A program made the translations under genes and the position numbers. The notes below the pieces were generated by a model. The model did not search any database. It worked only from the letters and a program-made list of their open reading frames with translations, and had not been told where the DNA came from. A stretch of 64,000 bases of DNA from an uncultured Parabacteroides sp. (lineage in GTDB: Bacteria > Bacteroidota > Bacteroidia > Bacteroidales > Tannerellaceae): NCBI RefSeq assembly GCF_947855115.1, contig NZ_CANTZW010000005.1:99952-163951 (forward strand). Reading direction: 5' to 3'. Below are positions 45,877-54,878 of the stretch, piece after piece; position 1 is the stretch's first letter, and every line of letters begins with the position of its first letter.

Positions 45877-48204
45877 ATGAAACAATTAATGATTTGGATC
45901 ATACTGCTAGGCGGTATGGTACAGGGAGCTTTCGCTCAAAATTTGGAGATAGAGGGGTGTGTGCGGGGAGCTGGCGATAAGGAGATCCTGGAGTTCGCGA
46001 ATGTGGTATTGCAAACGATGGATTCTTCCTTCGTGGCGGGTACGACTACGGATGCGAGAGGTGCTTTCTCTTTCACCAAGGTTAAAAAGGGGGATTACCT
46101 GTTGGCTGTCTCTAGCTTGGGCTTTAAGCCTGAGTATATTTCCTTGGTAGGCTTTTCTAAAAATACTTCTTTGGGAGAAATATTCTTGAGCGATGACGCG
46201 GTTTCCCTGGAAGGGGTGACCGTCAGCGCCTCTGCCCAAATCGGCCACGCCGATAAAAAGGTCGTTTTCCCGTCGGATCGCCAAATGAAGGCTTCCGGCA
46301 ATGGCATGGACTTGTTGCAGCAGATGATGCTCCCGAGAATACAGGTGGATTTGCTGAACAGCGAGATCAAGGTGTCTGGAAACGGGGTCGTTCAGGTGCG
46401 TATCAACGGCGTGAAGGTGGAGCAGGATGAGATCAAGGCCCTGAATCCCGCGGATATCATCCGTATAGAATATCACGATAATCCGGGGTTGCGCTATGGC
46501 AATGCCGATGTCGTGTTGGATTATATCGTTCGCAGGCCTGATACGGGAGGTAGCTTCGGGCTGGATATGGCGCAAGGTATCAATTCCATGTGGGGCGAGC
46601 ATAATGTCCGGGGGAAGATCAACCATAAGAACTCGGAATGGGGCGCTTCCTATCGTATCGGCCCGCGCGACTTTTACGGCATGAAACGGGATAACGAGGA
46701 AGAGTTTCTTCTAGCGGACGGGACGACCTTGAACCGTATAGAGATAGGCGAACCTTCGCACGCCCGCTTGTTCATGCATAACCTGAATGTGAACTATAGT
46801 TATCAGAAACCGGAAAAGTATATGTTTAACGCCACGTTCCGCTACCAGAATAATCACCAGCCGCATTGGGATTACCAAGGGGTATTGATGAACCGGGCGA
46901 ATCCGGAGGATAAGGTGGATATGATAGACCTCTCGGGGTCGGATTATCAGGTTCCCGCGTTGGATTTATATTACCAACGAGACTTGAAGCACGACCAGAC
47001 CTTGGTGTTTAACGTGGTAGGAACTTACAACCAAACGAAATCTACCCGTGTCTACCAGGAAAGCAGGCGGGAGCAGTTACTTACAGACGTGAATAACGTA
47101 GTAGACGGCGATAAGTACTCGATCATCGGCGAGGCTATCTATGAGAAAAAGTTGTCCAATGGCAATCGATTGAGCGGGGGCTTGCGCCATAACCAGTCTT
47201 TCTCGGACAATAGCTATATCAACGGGCATAATTATAAGACACATATGGAGCAGATGGAGAGTTCCGTATACGGAGAGTTCAAGGGAAAAATAAAGAAACT
47301 GGATTACTCGTTGGGCGTGGCCGTGAATCGCTCTTCTTATAGCCAAAGGGGGGAAGACGCGGATTACGAGCGTTATACGGTGAATCCCCGCTTGACCTTG
47401 TTCTATGCGTTGCCCGGGGAGTCTTCCATCCGCTTGAGATCGAAGATCGGGAGTGTGGCCCCTTCCCTGGGCGAGTTGAGCGCGATCGACCAGGTGATCG
47501 ATTCCTTGCAGATACAGCGCGGCAATCCTAACCTGACATCTTATATGAGCTATTATACGGAATTGAATTACGAGTTTCGCAAAGGCTTGTTTTACGTGAA
47601 TGCCTTGGGCGCTTACGAGTACCAGCCAGACGCTATCATGGACGAGAAATACCAGGAGGGAGACAAGATCATCCAGACTTGGGATAACCAAAGGAATTGG
47701 CAGCGTATCATCGCCTCCGCGGATTTGCGGGTCGGCCCGATCAAGGATATCTTGCAGTTTTCCGTCAATGGCGGCGTGAACCATTATATAAGTAGCGGTA
47801 ATACGTATACGCACCGGTATACGAATTGGTGGTGTGAGGCGAATGTCTCCGTTACGTGGAAAAAGTGGTCGCTCTGGTATATGGTAATGACGAACTGGAA
47901 CTGGTTTAAGGGCGAGACGATGAGCGGTGGCGAGAATCTTCAGGCAGCCCAGTTGAGCTACCGGCATAAAGACTTGATGATCGGTTTGCGTGTCATCAAC
48001 CCGTTTACGGATAATTATAAGCAGGAGACCGAGAACTGGAACCAGTATGCCTCTTTCCGTCGCTCGAATTATATCAAGGAAAGTTCTCGCTTATTCATTG
48101 CGACGATTTCCTACAACTTCTCCTTCGGACGTAAGTTTAATGCCAGCCAGAAGAAAGTGAATAATGCCGACAACGACTCCGGCGTGATGAGTACCGGTAA
48201 ATAA
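45877..48204 (+). CDS. TonB-dependent receptor-type outer-membrane beta-barrel protein
   Basis: 775 residues from the ATG at 45877, which gives a clean signal peptide (MIWIILLGGMVQGAFAQ). A carboxypeptidase-regulatory-like domain covers about 20-110 (EFANVVLQTMDSSFVAGT, then TDARGAFSF). A plug-like domain follows (VQVRINGVKVEQDEI, PADIIRIEYHDNPG) and an outer-membrane barrel of the OMP_b-brl_3 type ends in SYNFSFGRKFN plus a short tail. The plug lacks the strong SusC motifs and no SusD partner is adjacent, so it is not a SusC. The ligand is unknown. Confidence 0.87.
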   Translation: MKQLMIWIILLGGMVQGAFAQNLEIEGCVRGAGDKEILEFANVVLQTMDSSFVAGTTTDARGAFSFTKVKKGDYLLAVSSLGFKPEYISLVGFSKNTSLGEIFLSDDAVSLEGVTVSASAQIGHADKKVVFPSDRQMKASGNGMDLLQQMMLPRIQVDLLNSEIKVSGNGVVQVRINGVKVEQDEIKALNPADIIRIEYHDNPGLRYGNADVVLDYIVRRPDTGGSFGLDMAQGINSMWGEHNVRGKINHKNSEWGASYRIGPRDFYGMKRDNEEEFLLADGTTLNRIEIGEPSHARLFMHNLNVNYSYQKPEKYMFNATFRYQNNHQPHWDYQGVLMNRANPEDKVDMIDLSGSDYQVPALDLYYQRDLKHDQTLVFNVVGTYNQTKSTRVYQESRREQLLTDVNNVVDGDKYSIIGEAIYEKKLSNGNRLSGGLRHNQSFSDNSYINGHNYKTHMEQMESSVYGEFKGKIKKLDYSLGVAVNRSSYSQRGEDADYERYTVNPRLTLFYALPGESSIRLRSKIGSVAPSLGELSAIDQVIDSLQIQRGNPNLTSYMSYYTELNYEFRKGLFYVNALGAYEYQPDAIMDEKYQEGDKIIQTWDNQRNWQRIIASADLRVGPIKDILQFSVNGGVNHYISSGNTYTHRYTNWWCEANVSVTWKKWSLWYMVMTNWNWFKGETMSGGENLQAAQLSYRHKDLMIGLRVINPFTDNYKQETENWNQYASFRRSNYIKESSRLFIATISYNFSFGRKFNASQKKVNNADNDSGVMSTGK

Positions 48205-48216
48205 AGGAATATTTTC

Positions 48217-48224
48217 TATCTTTG
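48217..48224 (+). promoter_or_regulatory. -7 box of the flavin reductase gene
   Basis: TATCTTTG, 19 bases before the start codon. Confidence 0.55.
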
Positions 48225-48243
48225 AGGGAAAATAGAATGAGAT

Positions 48244-48750
48244 ATGAAAGCGATTAATCCGAATGAGATCAAAGACAACTTTATCGAGTTGATTGGTAAG
48301 GAGTGGATGCTGGTGAGCGCCGGCGACAAGGAGAAGTTTAATATGATGACTGCCAGTTGGGGCGGAGCGGGAGTGTTGTGGAACCGTCCGGTGGTGTTTG
48401 CCTTTGTCCGTCCGGAGCGTTATACCCGCGAATTCATCGACGCGAGGAATGAGTTTACGCTTACTTTCCTGAAACCGGAATACCGGAAAGCCCATAGCGT
48501 TTGCGGCTCTAAATCCGGCCGGGAGATCGACAAGGTGGCCGCTACGGGGCTGACCCCGTTTTTCACGGAGGCCGGTAACCCGGCGTTCGAGGAGGCTCGC
48601 CTTACGCTGGAGTGCAGGGTGGTATATCGGTCCGAGATCGAGGAAGCCAAGTTTTTAGATCCCGGCGTTTTCCCTCGTTGGTATGATGAGAAGAATGGCA
48701 ACGCGCATATCGTTTATGTTGGCGAGATCGTAAATGCTTGGGTGGAGTGA
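48244..48750 (+). CDS. Flavin reductase family (FMN-binding split barrel) protein
   Basis: 168 residues forming one FMN-binding split-barrel domain: WMLVSAGDKEKFNMMTASWGG near the N terminus, FAFVRPERYTREFI and the C-terminal AHIVYVGEIVNAWVE. Members reduce flavins with NAD(P)H or act as small flavoprotein oxidoreductases. It is a single gene with its own promoter; the substrate cannot be predicted. Confidence 0.88.
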   Translation: MKAINPNEIKDNFIELIGKEWMLVSAGDKEKFNMMTASWGGAGVLWNRPVVFAFVRPERYTREFIDARNEFTLTFLKPEYRKAHSVCGSKSGREIDKVAATGLTPFFTEAGNPAFEEARLTLECRVVYRSEIEEAKFLDPGVFPRWYDEKNGNAHIVYVGEIVNAWVE

Positions 48751-48880
48751 TATCACCCAAGTAACTTTTGGGGCATTTTCTCACCTCCGTTCTCTTCGGT
48801 GGCCAGGTCGGGGGTGAGTAATTTTATTTGCTTCAGACAGAAGCTACAGGATATGTTTTGCTACAAACGTGGTGAAAATA

Positions 48881-49609
48881 TCAACGGAATGAAAGATAAT
48901 GGCGCAGTCGTCGCTGTTCGTGTTCCGGGAATTCTTCCAATAGGGATAAGTCATCCCAACCTCGTAATTTCCCTTTTCTACGGATCGTTTTCTCGATGAT
49001 CTTGGCCTGTTTATAGCTGACATAAGGGTGACAGGCTAGTTCTTTAGCTGACAATTGGTTGACAAATAACTGACTGATGGCTGACAGGTCTGCGGAAAAC
49101 CACGATTTCATCGCAGTATAACGTTCCTCGTCGATACCATATACTTCTCCCAACTGCTCTACGCTATAAAAGCCTCCTAGCAAGTCTCTGTATTTGATGA
49201 TCCGCTTGGCGAATACGCTACCGATCCCCGGAACTTTCTTGAGAGCGGTGGTATCGGCCGAGTTTAATTCTACAATCGTTCCTTGCGGCCATTTTTCTGT
49301 CTTAGGATAAATGGGGAGACCGGGCTTTGATTCCTTTCGGATGCGTCTGGATTTTCGGACGGAAGGGATTGGAGTTTTATTCGGAAAGGATTCGTCTTCT
49401 TTACGGATGGGATCTGGAGATGTCTTATCCGAATGGATGCCTGGGAGATCTTGTTCGGTCCCGGTGATTGCCGGTGAAATCGCTTGAGGCCGGGAACGGT
49501 AAGTATCCGTAAAGATAACCATGATCCATGCCATCGCTATTAAAGAAAGAAACAGGATGAGAGCTTGTCTTTCCCCCTTGGAGAAATAAAATAAATCGCG
49601 CCATTTCAT
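48881..49609 (-). CDS. Helix-hairpin-helix protein (ComEA-like), membrane-anchored
   Basis: 242 residues with one N-terminal membrane segment (ALILFLSLIAMAWIMVIF, about 15-32) and a charged linker. Helix-hairpin-helix motifs follow: VELNSADTTALKKVPGIGSVFAKRIIKYR, given here as VELNSADTTALKKVPGIG and VFAKRIIKYRDLLGGF. A second pair lies near the C terminus (LACHPYVSYKQAKIIEKTIRR). ComEA-like proteins bind DNA without sequence specificity during uptake; the role of this anchored form in Bacteroidetes is not shown. It has its own -7 box. Confidence 0.87.
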   Translation of the reverse strand: MKWRDLFYFSKGERQALILFLSLIAMAWIMVIFTDTYRSRPQAISPAITGTEQDLPGIHSDKTSPDPIRKEDESFPNKTPIPSVRKSRRIRKESKPGLPIYPKTEKWPQGTIVELNSADTTALKKVPGIGSVFAKRIIKYRDLLGGFYSVEQLGEVYGIDEERYTAMKSWFSADLSAISQLFVNQLSAKELACHPYVSYKQAKIIEKTIRRKGKLRGWDDLSLLEEFPEHEQRRLRHYLSFR

Positions 49610-49643
49610 AGTCGTATGTTTTGATTCGTGGAACTTCCACCGG

Positions 49644-49651
49644 CAAAGGTA
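49644..49651 (-). promoter_or_regulatory. -7 box of the HhH protein gene
   Basis: TACCTTTG on the minus strand, 35 bases before the start codon. Confidence 0.5.
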
Positions 49652-49686
49652 GAAGTTCCGTTTCTATTTACGGGAAATCATCGGCA

Positions 49687-51051
49687 TTATTTGCCGGTAA
49701 TCCATTTCAAGATCCCCAACTCGTTCAGGAATACGATACCGATGGCGACAGGGGCCACATATCTCATAAAGAATACATAGGCGCCGAAAAGACGGAATTT
49801 AAGAGTTCCCTCGTTGGTCAGCTCGGCTTTCAACACTTTTTTATCAATACGTGTACCAATGAAAATACAGGTAAGCATACCTCCGAGCGGTAACATGATC
49901 TTGGCGGTCAGATAATCCAGCGCGTCGAAGAAGGCCAACCCTCCAATCGTGAACCCTTTCATCACACCGAACGAGAGAGAGCTGAAGATACCTAGGGTAA
50001 ATACGCCTAAGGAAACAAGCCAGGCCGCTTTCTTACGCGTCATGTGAAATTCCTCAAGGACATAGGCCGTCACTACCTCATGCAAGGAGATCGTGGAGGT
50101 CAATGCGGCCATCGCCAGCAAGATATAGAAAATGAACGACCACAAGTTACTCAGCGGTAATTGCCCGAATACGTTCGGCAACGTGATAAATACGAGTTCC
50201 GCGCCTGCGGAAGGAGCGATGCCGAAGCTGAATACCGCCGGGAAAATCATGATACCGGCTAATACGGCGACGAGCGTGTTGATGATCGTCACCTGCCAGG
50301 CGGTGGCTTGCATATTGGTGTCTTTCCCGAAGTAGGAGGAGTAGGTGATAAGGCAGCCCATACCCAGGCTCAAGGAGAAGAAAGCTTGTCCGAGCGCGCT
50401 CAAGACCACCGAGGAGGTCAACTTGCTAAAGTCCGGCTTGAAAAGGAAAACCAATCCGGCCTCGGCGTTCGGCAAGGTCACGGAGCGTACGCACATCACC
50501 AGCAAGATCAGGAACAAGAGTGGCATCATGATCTTGGAGGCCCGCTCGATACCTTTCTCTACCCCCGAGACAATCACGAAATGAGTCAGCCCGATAAAAA
50601 CGCCCATCCAGAAGATCGGGCGAAAGATATTGGAAGCGAAATCGTGGAAATCGGCCGTATAATCTACGTCCGGCTGTCCGTACAAACGGCCATTTAATGT
50701 TTGCCAGACGTATTCGAGCGTCCATCCGGAGACGACCGAGTAATAACTTAAGATCAAAAACGCGGCCAGGATACCGTTATATCCGATCCAGCACCATTTT
50801 GTGCCGGGGGCCATTTTCTTGAAAGAACCTACCGTGTTGCTGCGGGAATGCCGTCCGATGAAAAACTCGGTTATCATTACCGGGATGCCTAGGAATATCA
50901 TGAAAAGTATGTAAATCAGTAGGAATGCGGCGCCTCCGTTCGCTCCCAGCATATAGGGAAAGCGCCAGACGCTTCCCAGCCCGACGGCGCATCCTACGGT
51001 AGCGAGTACTACGCCCAATTTACTACCGAATGTGACTCTGTTGTCTGCCAT
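49687..51051 (-). CDS. Sodium-dependent neurotransmitter:sodium symporter (NSS/SNF family)
   Basis: 454 residues with about 11-12 membrane helices. The LeuT-type start is clear (GSKLGVVLATVGCAVGLGSVWRFPY: unwound TM1 with the Na+/substrate site), as are GGAAFLLIYI and TM6 LSLGMGCLITYSSY. It probably imports an amino acid with Na+. It follows the ABC ATPase gene by 45 bases on the same strand. Confidence 0.93.
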   Translation of the reverse strand: MADNRVTFGSKLGVVLATVGCAVGLGSVWRFPYMLGANGGAAFLLIYILFMIFLGIPVMITEFFIGRHSRSNTVGSFKKMAPGTKWCWIGYNGILAAFLILSYYSVVSGWTLEYVWQTLNGRLYGQPDVDYTADFHDFASNIFRPIFWMGVFIGLTHFVIVSGVEKGIERASKIMMPLLFLILLVMCVRSVTLPNAEAGLVFLFKPDFSKLTSSVVLSALGQAFFSLSLGMGCLITYSSYFGKDTNMQATAWQVTIINTLVAVLAGIMIFPAVFSFGIAPSAGAELVFITLPNVFGQLPLSNLWSFIFYILLAMAALTSTISLHEVVTAYVLEEFHMTRKKAAWLVSLGVFTLGIFSSLSFGVMKGFTIGGLAFFDALDYLTAKIMLPLGGMLTCIFIGTRIDKKVLKAELTNEGTLKFRLFGAYVFFMRYVAPVAIGIVFLNELGILKWITGK

Positions 51052-51096
51052 TTTATGGATTTATAAGTTATAATTTTAATTCTCAACTGTCTGCTG

Positions 51097-51750
51097 TCAA
51101 CTCTCAACCCGTCCGTCCTTGATATGGATCACCCGGTCTGTGTTCGTAGCCAATTGCTCATCGTGCGTCACGATTACGAACGTCTGGTTCATCTGGTCTC
51201 GCAATTCGAAAAAGAGCGCGTGCAACTCTTCCTTATTCTTGGTATCGAGGCTACCTGAAGGCTCGTCGGCTAAGATAACCGCCGGGTTATTGATAAGCGC
51301 GCGGGCTACCGCCACCCGTTGCTTCTCCCCGCCGGATAGCTCGGCAGGCTTATGCGTCATGCGGTCGGAAAGCTTTAGGAAATCCAGCATCTCTTTCGCT
51401 CTCTTCTCGGCTACGGCAGATTTCTCCTTGGCGATCAATGCCGGGATCATTACGTTCTCCAATGCGGTGAACTCCGGTAATAATTGATGGAATTGAAAAA
51501 CAAAACCGATGTTTTTATTGCGGAAGGCCGCCAGTTCCTTGTCTCCCAACCGCCTGGTATCCGTGCCGTTGATAACCAGCCGCCCGCTATCCGGAGCGTC
51601 GAGTGTGCCGATGATTTGCAGTAAGGTTGTCTTACCTGCTCCACTGGGTCCGACGATAGCGACCACTTCGCCTTTATTGATCGTGAGATCAATGCCTTTC
51701 AATACCTGTAAAGTACCGAAACTCTTTGTTATTCCTTCGGTTTGTATCAT
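51097..51750 (-). CDS. ABC transporter ATP-binding protein (LolD/MacB-like)
   Basis: 217 residues, a lone nucleotide-binding domain: Walker [13 protein letters not shown], signature [15 protein letters not shown], Walker [13 protein letters not shown] and switch His in VTHDEQLA. The [17 protein letters not shown]-loop is typical of the LolD/MacB subgroup, which extracts lipoproteins or powers MacB-like machines. No permease is adjacent. It overlaps the tcdA-like gene by four bases (ATGA), so the two are translationally coupled. Confidence 0.92.
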   Translation of the reverse strand: MIQTEGITKSFGTLQVLKGIDLTINKGEVVAIVGPSGAGKTTLLQIIGTLDAPDSGRLVINGTDTRRLGDKELAAFRNKNIGFVFQFHQLLPEFTALENVMIPALIAKEKSAVAEKRAKEMLDFLKLSDRMTHKPAELSGGEKQRVAVARALINNPAVILADEPSGSLDTKNKEELHALFFELRDQMNQTFVIVTHDEQLATNTDRVIHIKDGRVES

Positions 51751-52463
51751 ATTAAGCTTCTTATGACGTGCGATGCAAGGAAGCAGCCAAACGTGGCCGG
51801 CATATAAGACACCGTTCCTGTGGTCGTACGTTTACATTGTTCGTTCTCTACTTCGATCACAGCGTCCGGATCGGCGAATTCCGTGGAAAACACGACCGGA
51901 ATCCCTTTATTCACCCCCATCGCCCGCAACCGTTTGCGTACGGCCTTGGCCAAGGCGCAATTCAATGTCTTGGAGAGATCCGCTATCCGTACTAAAGACG
52001 GATCGACCTTAGCGCCCGCCCCCATAGAGGAGACGATAGGGATCTTATGGGTATAAGCTTGGTATATCAGGAATACCTTGGGGCTGAGGGAGTCGATGGC
52101 ATCTACCACATAATCGAAAGGCGCGGATAAGAGGACTTCCTCGGTACGTTCGTCTCTCAGGAACTCGTTCAGCACGGTCAGTTGTAGTTGGGGATTGATA
52201 TCGAGCAATCGTTTCGCCACGACCTCTACCTTCGGCATGCCCAAGGTGGAATGAAGCGCGGGCAGTTGCCGGTTGATGTTACTCTCGTTTACCATATCAG
52301 CGTCTACAAGGGTCATTTTACCGACCCCGGCCCTGCAGATTTGCTCGGCGGCATATGCGCCCACACCTCCTAGGCCGACTACCAATACATGGCTGCGGGA
52401 TAAGCGTTCCATACGTTCCGCTCCAAACAAAAGTTCCGTCCGTGTATTCCAATTGTAACTCAT
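51747..52463 (-). CDS. tcdA: tRNA threonylcarbamoyladenosine dehydratase (TcdA/ThiF family)
   Basis: 238 residues of the E1-like ThiF fold: nucleotide-binding [35 protein letters not shown] and [11 protein letters not shown]. The C-terminal [19 protein letters not shown] matches TcdA. It uses ATP to convert t6A37 in tRNA to the cyclic ct6A form. A TAnnTTTG box lies 18 bases upstream, so the mRNA leader is very short. Confidence 0.92.
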   Translation of the reverse strand: MSYNWNTRTELLFGAERMERLSRSHVLVVGLGGVGAYAAEQICRAGVGKMTLVDADMVNESNINRQLPALHSTLGMPKVEVVAKRLLDINPQLQLTVLNEFLRDERTEEVLLSAPFDYVVDAIDSLSPKVFLIYQAYTHKIPIVSSMGAGAKVDPSLVRIADLSKTLNCALAKAVRKRLRAMGVNKGIPVVFSTEFADPDAVIEVENEQCKRTTTGTVSYMPATFGCFLASHVIRSLI

Positions 52464-52480
52464 TTATATATTTTTGAGCA

Positions 52481-52488
52481 CAAAAGTA
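52481..52488 (-). promoter_or_regulatory. -7 box of tcdA
   Basis: TACTTTTG on the minus strand, 18 bases before the tcdA start codon. Confidence 0.55.
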
Positions 52489-52521
52489 ATAAATCGTTCC
52501 GGTTCCTCCAATACTTGCTTT

Positions 52522-52761
52522 TTATTCGAAAGATTTGTGGGGTGCTGCATTTGCGTTGCGGTGGGTGAACTTTCCCGAACGCCCCGCCGAAAGCGATAAT
52601 CCCCAGGAAATAGAAACCTGTTTCTGCCTCAGCAATTCCTTGTAATTTTGTACCGTTCCCACCTTCTCGTCTTCCTTTAACTCTACTTTCGGGAATTTGA
52701 CATAAAAGATCACCAATAGCATGGTGACAAAAACAATCGTGAAGATAAAATAGAGCGAGCT
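52522..52761 (-). pseudogene. Fragment of an MFS sugar (fucose/glucose-galactose type) transporter
   Basis: About 80 codons open after a TAG at 52764-52762. The start reads SLYFIFTIVFVTMLLVIFYV, a membrane helix, then KFPKVELKEDEKVGT, a loop typical of Bacteroides FucP-type sugar MFS carriers. After about residue 50 the sequence departs from the family and stops at 52522. Both ends of the original roughly 400-residue protein are missing. It directly abuts the truncated FecR gene, marking a deletion scar. Confidence 0.7.
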
Positions 52762-52781
52762 CTAAGGCAAACTCTCCGGCA

Positions 52782-53039
52782 TTATCCCTTTGAGGAAGCG
52801 GGAGAGGAAGTCGTTTGCCGGCTCTGCTCCTCGATTTTCTTTCTCAAGTTATCGAGAGATATGTTGGGCTGTAAAGAATGGCTGAACGAGACTTCTGCGT
52901 CCCAATAACTTTTTAGCAACCTGAATTCTTTCTTGTTTTTCTCGTCTGCGTTCAGCCATTCGCTCAGCGAAAGAAAATCATCCGAAGAGCTGTTACCGCT
53001 TAATATCCTTGTGATAATATGATCTATGTTATTCTCCAT
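52782..53039 (-). pseudogene. Truncated FecR-type anti-sigma factor
   Basis: 85 codons. The N-terminal part is a standard FecR N-domain (HIITRILSGNSSSDDFLSLSEWL, shown in part: LSGNSSSDDFLSLSEWLNAD; then KKEFRLLKSYWD). The membrane segment and periplasmic FecR domain (normally to about 320 residues) are absent; the frame ends at SPASSKG just before the MFS fragment. No ECF sigma factor lies upstream. It is a leftover of a sigma/anti-sigma-controlled SusC locus. Confidence 0.75.
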
Positions 53040-53085
53040 TTTAAGTTGTTTCTATAATAATAGTCGCAACGAAATCCGAAATCCC

Positions 53086-53316
53086 TTAGTGAGGATATGT
53101 ATTTTTTTTGTATTTATATTTATAATCCACCCCGAACAAGGCCCCGGCGAAAGTCGAGACCTCGCCAAAGCCGATTAATACGGAATTATGGATCTCGCCG
53201 GTAGGGTTACACCAGAATCCCATGAACAATAGCGTGATTCCTGCCAAACATAATACCGTGGCCATCATTAGCTGTATATTCATTACCTTTTGATGCTTAT
53301 CTCTTTCGTTGTCCAT
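53086..53316 (-). CDS. Small two-helix membrane protein (holin-like)
   Basis: 76 residues from the ATG at 53316 (MDNERDKHQK); the open frame further upstream lies inside the amidase gene and lacks a plausible start. There are two hydrophobic segments, MMATVLCLAGITLLFMGFWC and SVLIGFGEVSTFAGALFGVD, with a short linker and a basic, Lys/Tyr-rich tail. It overlaps the amidase gene by 20 bases. Size, topology and position after an endolysin-like amidase resemble a phage holin, but no experimental assignment is known to me. Confidence 0.7.
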   Translation of the reverse strand: MDNERDKHQKVMNIQLMMATVLCLAGITLLFMGFWCNPTGEIHNSVLIGFGEVSTFAGALFGVDYKYKYKKNTYPH

Positions 53317-53767
53317 ACGCGAGCTCTTTGTATTCGGGTATCGCGTCGAACGATGGACATTGCTTGCTCCATTCATCCGGCGAGATAACCCCGTCTCCAT
53401 TCAAATCCTCCGATAAATCCCTGTGGCCGCATACCCGTGAGTCGGGAAAGCGCGTTAAGAGATGTTGGATTAAGCGTATCAGCGAGGTCTTCTGCGCTTC
53501 GGTACGGGTATCCTGCGCCTGTCCGGAGGCATCCAGCCCACCCTCGTAGCAAATCCCGATGCTATGCTTGTTGTATCCTCTCACATGAGCGGGAATTTGC
53601 TCCAGCGGGCGCAAGTCCACTATTTCTCCCGATTTGCGGATGTAGAAGTTGTAACCGGCACGGAGGAATCCCCGTGCCTTATGGTCACTCTCCAATCGCT
53701 CCGGGCTATAATCCGTGTTCTCACGGGTCGCCGAGCAATGAATCACGATCAGGTTGATCATTCTCAT
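53297..53767 (-). CDS. N-acetylmuramoyl-L-alanine amidase (amidase_2, T7-lysozyme type)
   Basis: 156 residues with no signal peptide, as in phage endolysins. Zinc ligands are visible: His in LIVIHCSATRE, His in VCGHRDLSEDLNGDG and Cys in SKQCPSF; GYNFYIRKSGEIVDLRP is the usual amidase_2 core. It cleaves the bond between N-acetylmuramic acid and L-alanine in peptidoglycan. Its start overlaps the HU-like stop (ATGA) and its end overlaps the holin-like gene, so the three are one coupled operon. Confidence 0.93.
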   Translation of the reverse strand: MRMINLIVIHCSATRENTDYSPERLESDHKARGFLRAGYNFYIRKSGEIVDLRPLEQIPAHVRGYNKHSIGICYEGGLDASGQAQDTRTEAQKTSLIRLIQHLLTRFPDSRVCGHRDLSEDLNGDGVISPDEWSKQCPSFDAIPEYKELAYGQRKR

Positions 53768-54198
53768 ACCTCGTCCGGGCTTTCGCTGCTAGAGCCCTCA
53801 TCTTTTTTCGCTACCTCCAGAGGCTCAAAACTCACCTCTTTGCGAGTAGTCCTCAAGGCCGAGCCTGGAAAGAAGATAATGCGTGCCCCCTTTATCTTGG
53901 TAGCGTCGAAGTCCTCGGGCGTATCCGTCCCCGCAGAGTTGATAGACATGCGGAAGTTGCCAAGTTCCCCCAATTGCACCACGTTGCCGGAAGAAAGTTC
54001 CAAGTCCATCGCCCAATTCAATGAGTCGAGCACCGCTTTCACGTCTGCCGATGAAAGCGTGGAGCGAGAGCAAATAAGTTTACACAACTTGTTGAGGTCC
54101 GAGGTGCCCGACGTTTTCGCAATCGCGTAATTCTTTACTGAGTCTTTCTCTGCGCCGTTCAATACCTTACGCTTTACTACTTTAAATTTCACTGCCAT
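53764..54198 (-). CDS. HU-like DNA-binding protein (HU-HIG type)
   Basis: 144 residues from the ATG at 54198 (MAVKFKVVKRKV); the longer open frame upstream runs through the promoter and remnant DNA. The fold is that of the extended HU/IHF relatives found in Bacteroidetes: LNKLCKLICSRSTLSSADVKAVLDSL helices (given in two parts: LNKLCKLICSRSTLSS, ADVKAVLDSL), VVQLGELGNFRMS arm start, and a Ser/Glu-rich tail. These genes are usually first in small modules with an amidase. A tandem AGTGTCGG motif lies upstream of its -7 box. Confidence 0.9.
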   Translation of the reverse strand: MAVKFKVVKRKVLNGAEKDSVKNYAIAKTSGTSDLNKLCKLICSRSTLSSADVKAVLDSLNWAMDLELSSGNVVQLGELGNFRMSINSAGTDTPEDFDATKIKGARIIFFPGSALRTTRKEVSFEPLEVAKKDEGSSSESPDEV

Positions 54199-54236
54199 AA
54201 TTTTAATTTTTAAAAGGTTTATTACTAATGACAATG

Positions 54237-54290
54237 CAAAGATAGACCCTCTGAAAAACGGGAATCGGCGAGTGTCGGTGAGTGTCGGTT
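54237..54290 (-). promoter_or_regulatory. Promoter of the HU-like operon with tandem AGTGTCGG motif
   Basis: The -7 box is TATCTTTG (minus, 54244-54237). Upstream, after 20 bases, 54265-54288 reads TCGGCGAGTGTCGG then TGAGTGTCGG on the plus strand: an AGTGTCGG unit repeated with a 2-base spacer. A further TGTCGGT occurs at 54303-54309. The motif occupies the -33 position. The same arrangement occurs at 62122-62174. Confidence 0.7.
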
Positions 54291-54314
54291 TGTGTATGTT
54301 GTTGTCGGTTAGTT

Positions 54315-54515
54315 TTAAAATCCTTCCTTTACGATCCGTTTGACCGGGAGGAAGAACCGTTCGATCAGGTGTAATTCCTCTGTTACGATCCCCGCTACCG
54401 GAGCGATGAGGCAATAACGCAACCTCCACTCGTTCATGTTGTTCAGCGATTGTTCACGGACGATCTCGTTGTAGTAAACCTTATGCAATGCGATCTGCCC
54501 CCGTATGGAAGCCAT
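54315..54515 (-). pseudogene. Fragment of an HlyD-family secretion adaptor
   Basis: 66 codons. The stretch LNNMNEWRLRYCLIAPVAGIV resembles the end of the coiled coil and start of the second lipoyl half-motif of bacteriocin-export adaptors; the rest of the protein is missing. It overlaps the end of the C39 fragment in another frame, so one deletion joined the two genes. Assignment is by motif similarity only. Confidence 0.5.
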
Positions 54516-54861
54516 TTATATATCGGAAAAAGAATCCGAGGTTACGTTTCCTGTCTCTCTCCTCGTCCTCCATTCCGTAGAACTCCGGCCTCGGTTCCAG
54601 CAAGAGCGCCGTCCCGGTATCCTGTCCGTCCACCTTGGTACTGACCCAGCACCGCTTGAACTCCTCCGGAGTGTAGGTGATGAGTCCCGCCGCCGGATCG
54701 CTGATACCGAGCATGGAGACTCCTTCCCGGGTGATGAAGGCTTTCTCCCGTAGGTTCTGCACGGAATAAGTGTGCCCGTAATGCTTGGCGATCATGCGGA
54801 GGTAAGTGGGGCCGCAGTCCATTGCGTCTAGTTGGCGATATGTAGGGAAGTTTTTTTTCAC
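54481..54861 (-). pseudogene. Remnant of a C39-peptidase-containing ABC exporter
   Basis: 126 codons. The start is a clear C39 bacteriocin-processing peptidase: YRQLDAMDCGPTYLRMIAKHYG with the catalytic Cys, then LREKAFITREGVSMLGIS. The text then jumps to DPAAGLITYTPEEFKRCW, normally beyond the catalytic His, so the middle of the domain is gone, and the ABC part (over 500 residues) is absent. It starts 17 bases after the beta-propeller lipoprotein gene, the usual neighbour of such exporters. Confidence 0.75.
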
Positions 54862-54878
54862 GACATTGCGATATTTTT

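Noticed and set aside
53768..54429. 221-residue version of the HU-like protein
   Set aside because: The extra 77 codons cross the promoter, the tandem motif and the HlyD-like remnant; the family start is at MAVKFKVV (54198).
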